From the NCBI GenBank assembly GCA_037127315.1, contig JBBBDQ010001027.1, forward strand, positions 3,956,001 to 4,020,000: a stretch of 64,000 nt of DNA, read 5' to 3'. Shown in pieces: positions 61,917 through 64,000 of this stretch (its first letter is position 1; each line of letters starts with the position of its first letter). The DNA is from Ascarosepion bandense. Lineage: Eukaryota > Mollusca > Cephalopoda > Sepiida > Sepiidae. The notes beneath the pieces are model-generated. The model did no database searches and was not told the origin of the DNA. It saw only the letters and a list, made by a program, of their open reading frames with translations. A program made the translations under genes and the position numbers.

Positions 61917-62386
61917 ATAACAACTATCCTCACTTCTAACAAATATCTAAAAAACACAAACCTATCAGGGAATTTAAAATGTCAGAAACCCAGGTGCCTA
62001 ATTTGTAAACATTTGGTAAACGACACAATATTCTCTGTACCCAACACCAAAATCAAATTGCAGCCACCACGCCTCACTTGTGACAGCAAAAACATTATAT
62101 ATATAGTGGATATATTGGTGAATCTGGTAATAGCTTTAGATTTCGCTTCAATAATCACAAACTTAATATACGCCAAAATAATCAATATTTCCCAGTAGGA
62201 GTACATTTCAATCAACCGGGTCAAACCTTAGAAAATTGCAAATGTTTACTAATAGACTCCAATTTTAGTTCTACATACGCACGCAGAAAGAAAGAAAACT
62301 ACTGGATTTTAAAATTGAATACACACAAGCTAGGGTTAAATAGGGACTTAGGTGCTTTGAATCTTTACAAATACTTCAATAACTAA
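61917..62386 (+). pseudogene. Penelope-like element C-terminus with GIY-YIG endonuclease, frameshifted
   Basis: The first frame, to about 62100, reads LTSNKYLKNTNLSGNLKC, a CQKPRCLICKH Cys cluster, PRLTCDSKNIIYI. The reading then shifts within a TATATATA run to a second frame: SGYIGESGNSFRFRFNNHK, QYFPVGVHFNQPGQTLENC, ARRKKENYWILKLNTHKLG and LNRDLGALNLYKYF, ending at a stop at 62384-62386. The linker, the YIGxxGN motif, the Arg-rich helix and the late Glu (KENYWI) fit the GIY-YIG nuclease of Penelope-like retroelements. A few residues are missing between the first strand and YIG. No reverse transcriptase is present upstream, so it is a 5'-truncated copy. Confidence 0.85.
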
Positions 62387-62640
62387 ACGTTTTTAGATAC
62401 ATTTAAAAATAATTTTTGAACTTTTTTAGATACAATTAAAAAATTTTTTTATCTAAAACAAATTTACAAGCATTATTAAAGATAGGTTTACGTTTACAAA
62501 CATAATTTTTAAAAAATCTGTGGCTTTCAACGTCACTTGATGTAAAAACAAAAACTCTCTCCACAAACGCGTCACGTAATATAAACAGACTCTTCACAGA
62601 TGCTCTTGCGAAATACGTTACTAATTCAAATTTTAAAATC

Positions 62641-62706
62641 ATTTGTTTCTGATGAAGGCCCGAGGGCGGTCTGAAATATAAAATATAATAATAGAAATAA
62701 ACAAAT
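62641..62706 (+). ncRNA. Hammerhead-like motif in Penelope 3' region
   Basis: Stem I ATTTGTTT/AAACAAAT (62641-62648 and 62699-62706) is perfect. CTGATGA (62649-62655) is perfect. A GC-rich stem II (AGGCC...GGTCT, or GCCCGAGGGC) is followed by GAAA (62673-62676). The stem III region is a long AT-rich stretch and the base before stem I does not give a clean NUH triplet. It is probably a decayed but genuine Penelope hammerhead: it lies about 260 bp after the GIY-YIG stop codon, where these elements carry one. Confidence 0.55.
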
Positions 62707-62796
62707 ACTGTAAAAAAAAAACACATTTTCAAACTCAAAACGTTTTAATATTCTTTCCTATACATATTAAGACAGTATACATGGATCATCACTAAG

Positions 62797-62802
<6 letters not shown>

Positions 62803-62842
<40 letters not shown>
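62803..62842. repeat. (TA)n microsatellite
   Basis: About 20 TA units directly followed by half of the 5196-5383 palindrome. Confidence 0.95.
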
Positions 62843-62849
<7 letters not shown>

Positions 62850-62945
62850 AGGATTAATTCAAAGATGTTGAATAGCCATTTCGATATGAAGATCCCCACG
62901 GGGGACGACACATCACCTCAGCAACAGAAAAAACCTTTCAGAAAC
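62843..62945 (+). repeat. Solo left arm and loop of the 5196-5383 palindrome
   Basis: The match starts at TTAAAAAAGGATTAATTC and runs through the arm and the AAAAAACCTTTCAGAAAC loop. It has a single noted difference (AATAGCC for AATGGCC) and then diverges. The right arm is absent. Confidence 0.9.
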
Positions 62946-63514
62946 TGGAGAAAAATTAGTCTACTTTTCCTTTTTAAATAGATTGCAAAGAAATTAAAAA
63001 ATAAATAATAAAATAAAATAAAATAAAAAAATAAAAATAAAAATAAAGGGAAAGAAAAAGAAAAAGAAAAAGAAAAAGAAAACGAAAAAGAAAAAGAAAA
63101 AGATAGAATAAAATCAAATAAATAAAAAAAAAAAAATAAAAAAAAAAATGACATCGTCTGGGTTCGCAAAAAAAAAAAAAAAAAAAAAAAAGGAAGAATG
63201 TAACTAAAAATTAACAGACAGACGCGTTAAATCGACGTAGTTTAGGCAATACCGAAAAAAGTTGGTAAGAGAGATAAAAGAAGGAAGGGAGGGTAAAAGA
63301 AAGAAACTAAAGAAAAAAATTTTTTTAAAATATTACAGACGCTGGACAAATTCAAAAACCTAATTTCCCCAAAACGTTGAAGTATTAGAAAAAGGCCTTT
63401 ACTTAAAAAGGCATAATTATTAATAAAAGGGAATAAAAAGATATAGGATTTAAAATAAAATTATTTTTAAAAAAATTAGGTCATTTGAAATTAGACTAAA
63501 TAAAGACAACACTA

Positions 63515-63547
<33 letters not shown>

Positions 63548-64000
63548 ACAATTATTATATACATACCTATAGAAGTACACACATACATACATATATATAC
63601 ACACACACAATTCTACGAATAAGAATACATATATACACATACACACACATACATTCAATTTATTACACACTATTATACATATACATATATATAAATATAT
63701 ACACACATATATATTATTACACACTTATATACATATACATGCGCATACACACATATATATGTGTGTACACACCTATATACAAAAAATTCATATACACATA
63801 ATATACATGTGTACACACACATGCACACACACACACACACACACATATATATACATATATACCTATATACACATACATACACATATTCCATATGCACTCA
63901 CACACATACATATTAATGAATATTATGAAAAGGAGCATTTAAATAGCTAAAAAATTTTTTTTCCAAAATTACATATAGCCCACATACATAAATACATATA
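62946..64000. other. Simple-sequence right end
   Basis: AAAAT and AAAAAG hexamer-like runs at 62996-63110, poly-A at 63170-63191 and 63518-63545, then a long CA/TA/CATA mosaic at 63546-63910. Open frames of 60-80 codons here are dinucleotide artefacts. No gene is visible. Confidence 0.7.

Noticed and set aside
63512..63950. Several overlapping 60-75 codon frames
   Set aside because: Translations of CA/TA dinucleotide repeats.

Overview
This window looks like transposon-dense, AT-rich intergenic or intronic DNA from a metazoan. The 5S rRNA relic, mariner, Ty3/gypsy, Penelope-like and LINE fragments, tRNA-derived SINEs and abundant (TA)n/(TG)n tracts fit a lophotrochozoan. A coleoid cephalopod (octopus-like) is my best guess, but that is inference. 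I found no host protein-coding exon I can defend. Nearly every recognisable coding stretch is a broken piece of a mobile element, and the long frames in TA/TG tracts are low-complexity artefacts.

Layout. 1-8.8 kb: microsatellites, a Helitron-like repeat copy, a 378-bp tandem repeat with a tRNA-like head, a LINE 3' end, and a run of long palindromes beside TA tracts. 9-10.2 kb: a tandem SINE array and an LTR-like repeat. 11.7-18.2 kb: two copies of an LTR-like repeat, SINEs, a 4-unit tandem array of a LINE tail, and a 200-bp palindrome. 18.3-30.2 kb: palindromes, a 570-bp fold-back element, a non-autonomous Helitron, a TIR element, and tRNA-Leu-like SINE copies. 32.8-34.9 kb: a 1.26-kb degenerate inverted repeat, then two hammerhead-ribozyme-like motifs 104 nt apart. 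36.2-37.9 kb: two large palindromes, the second carrying a solo-LTR-like insertion. 40-47.5 kb: nested LINEs, the second Helitron-like copies, and a mariner pseudogene split by a retroposon. 47.5-52.5 kb: a decayed minus-strand Ty3/gypsy element with LTRs, PBS-like and polypurine sites, zinc knuckles and a mutated protease, carrying at least four later insertions, one of which holds another. 53.9-54.8 kb: a 9-unit in-frame tandem array of a reverse transcriptase segment. 55.3-64 kb: Helitron, LINE, SINE, 5S rRNA and Penelope (GIY-YIG) relics, a further hammerhead-like motif, and a simple-sequence right end.

The most unusual features are: (1) more than a dozen distinct fold-back palindromes, many anchored in TA microsatellites and followed by a few shared non-palindromic blocks while the arms differ; (2) hammerhead-like motifs, two close together and one just downstream of the Penelope endonuclease relic; (3) two independent tandem arrays built from LINE reverse transcriptase 3' segments, one open on both strands. 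Nested insertions give a relative chronology. All calls are from reading the sequence; nothing was searched or folded computationally.
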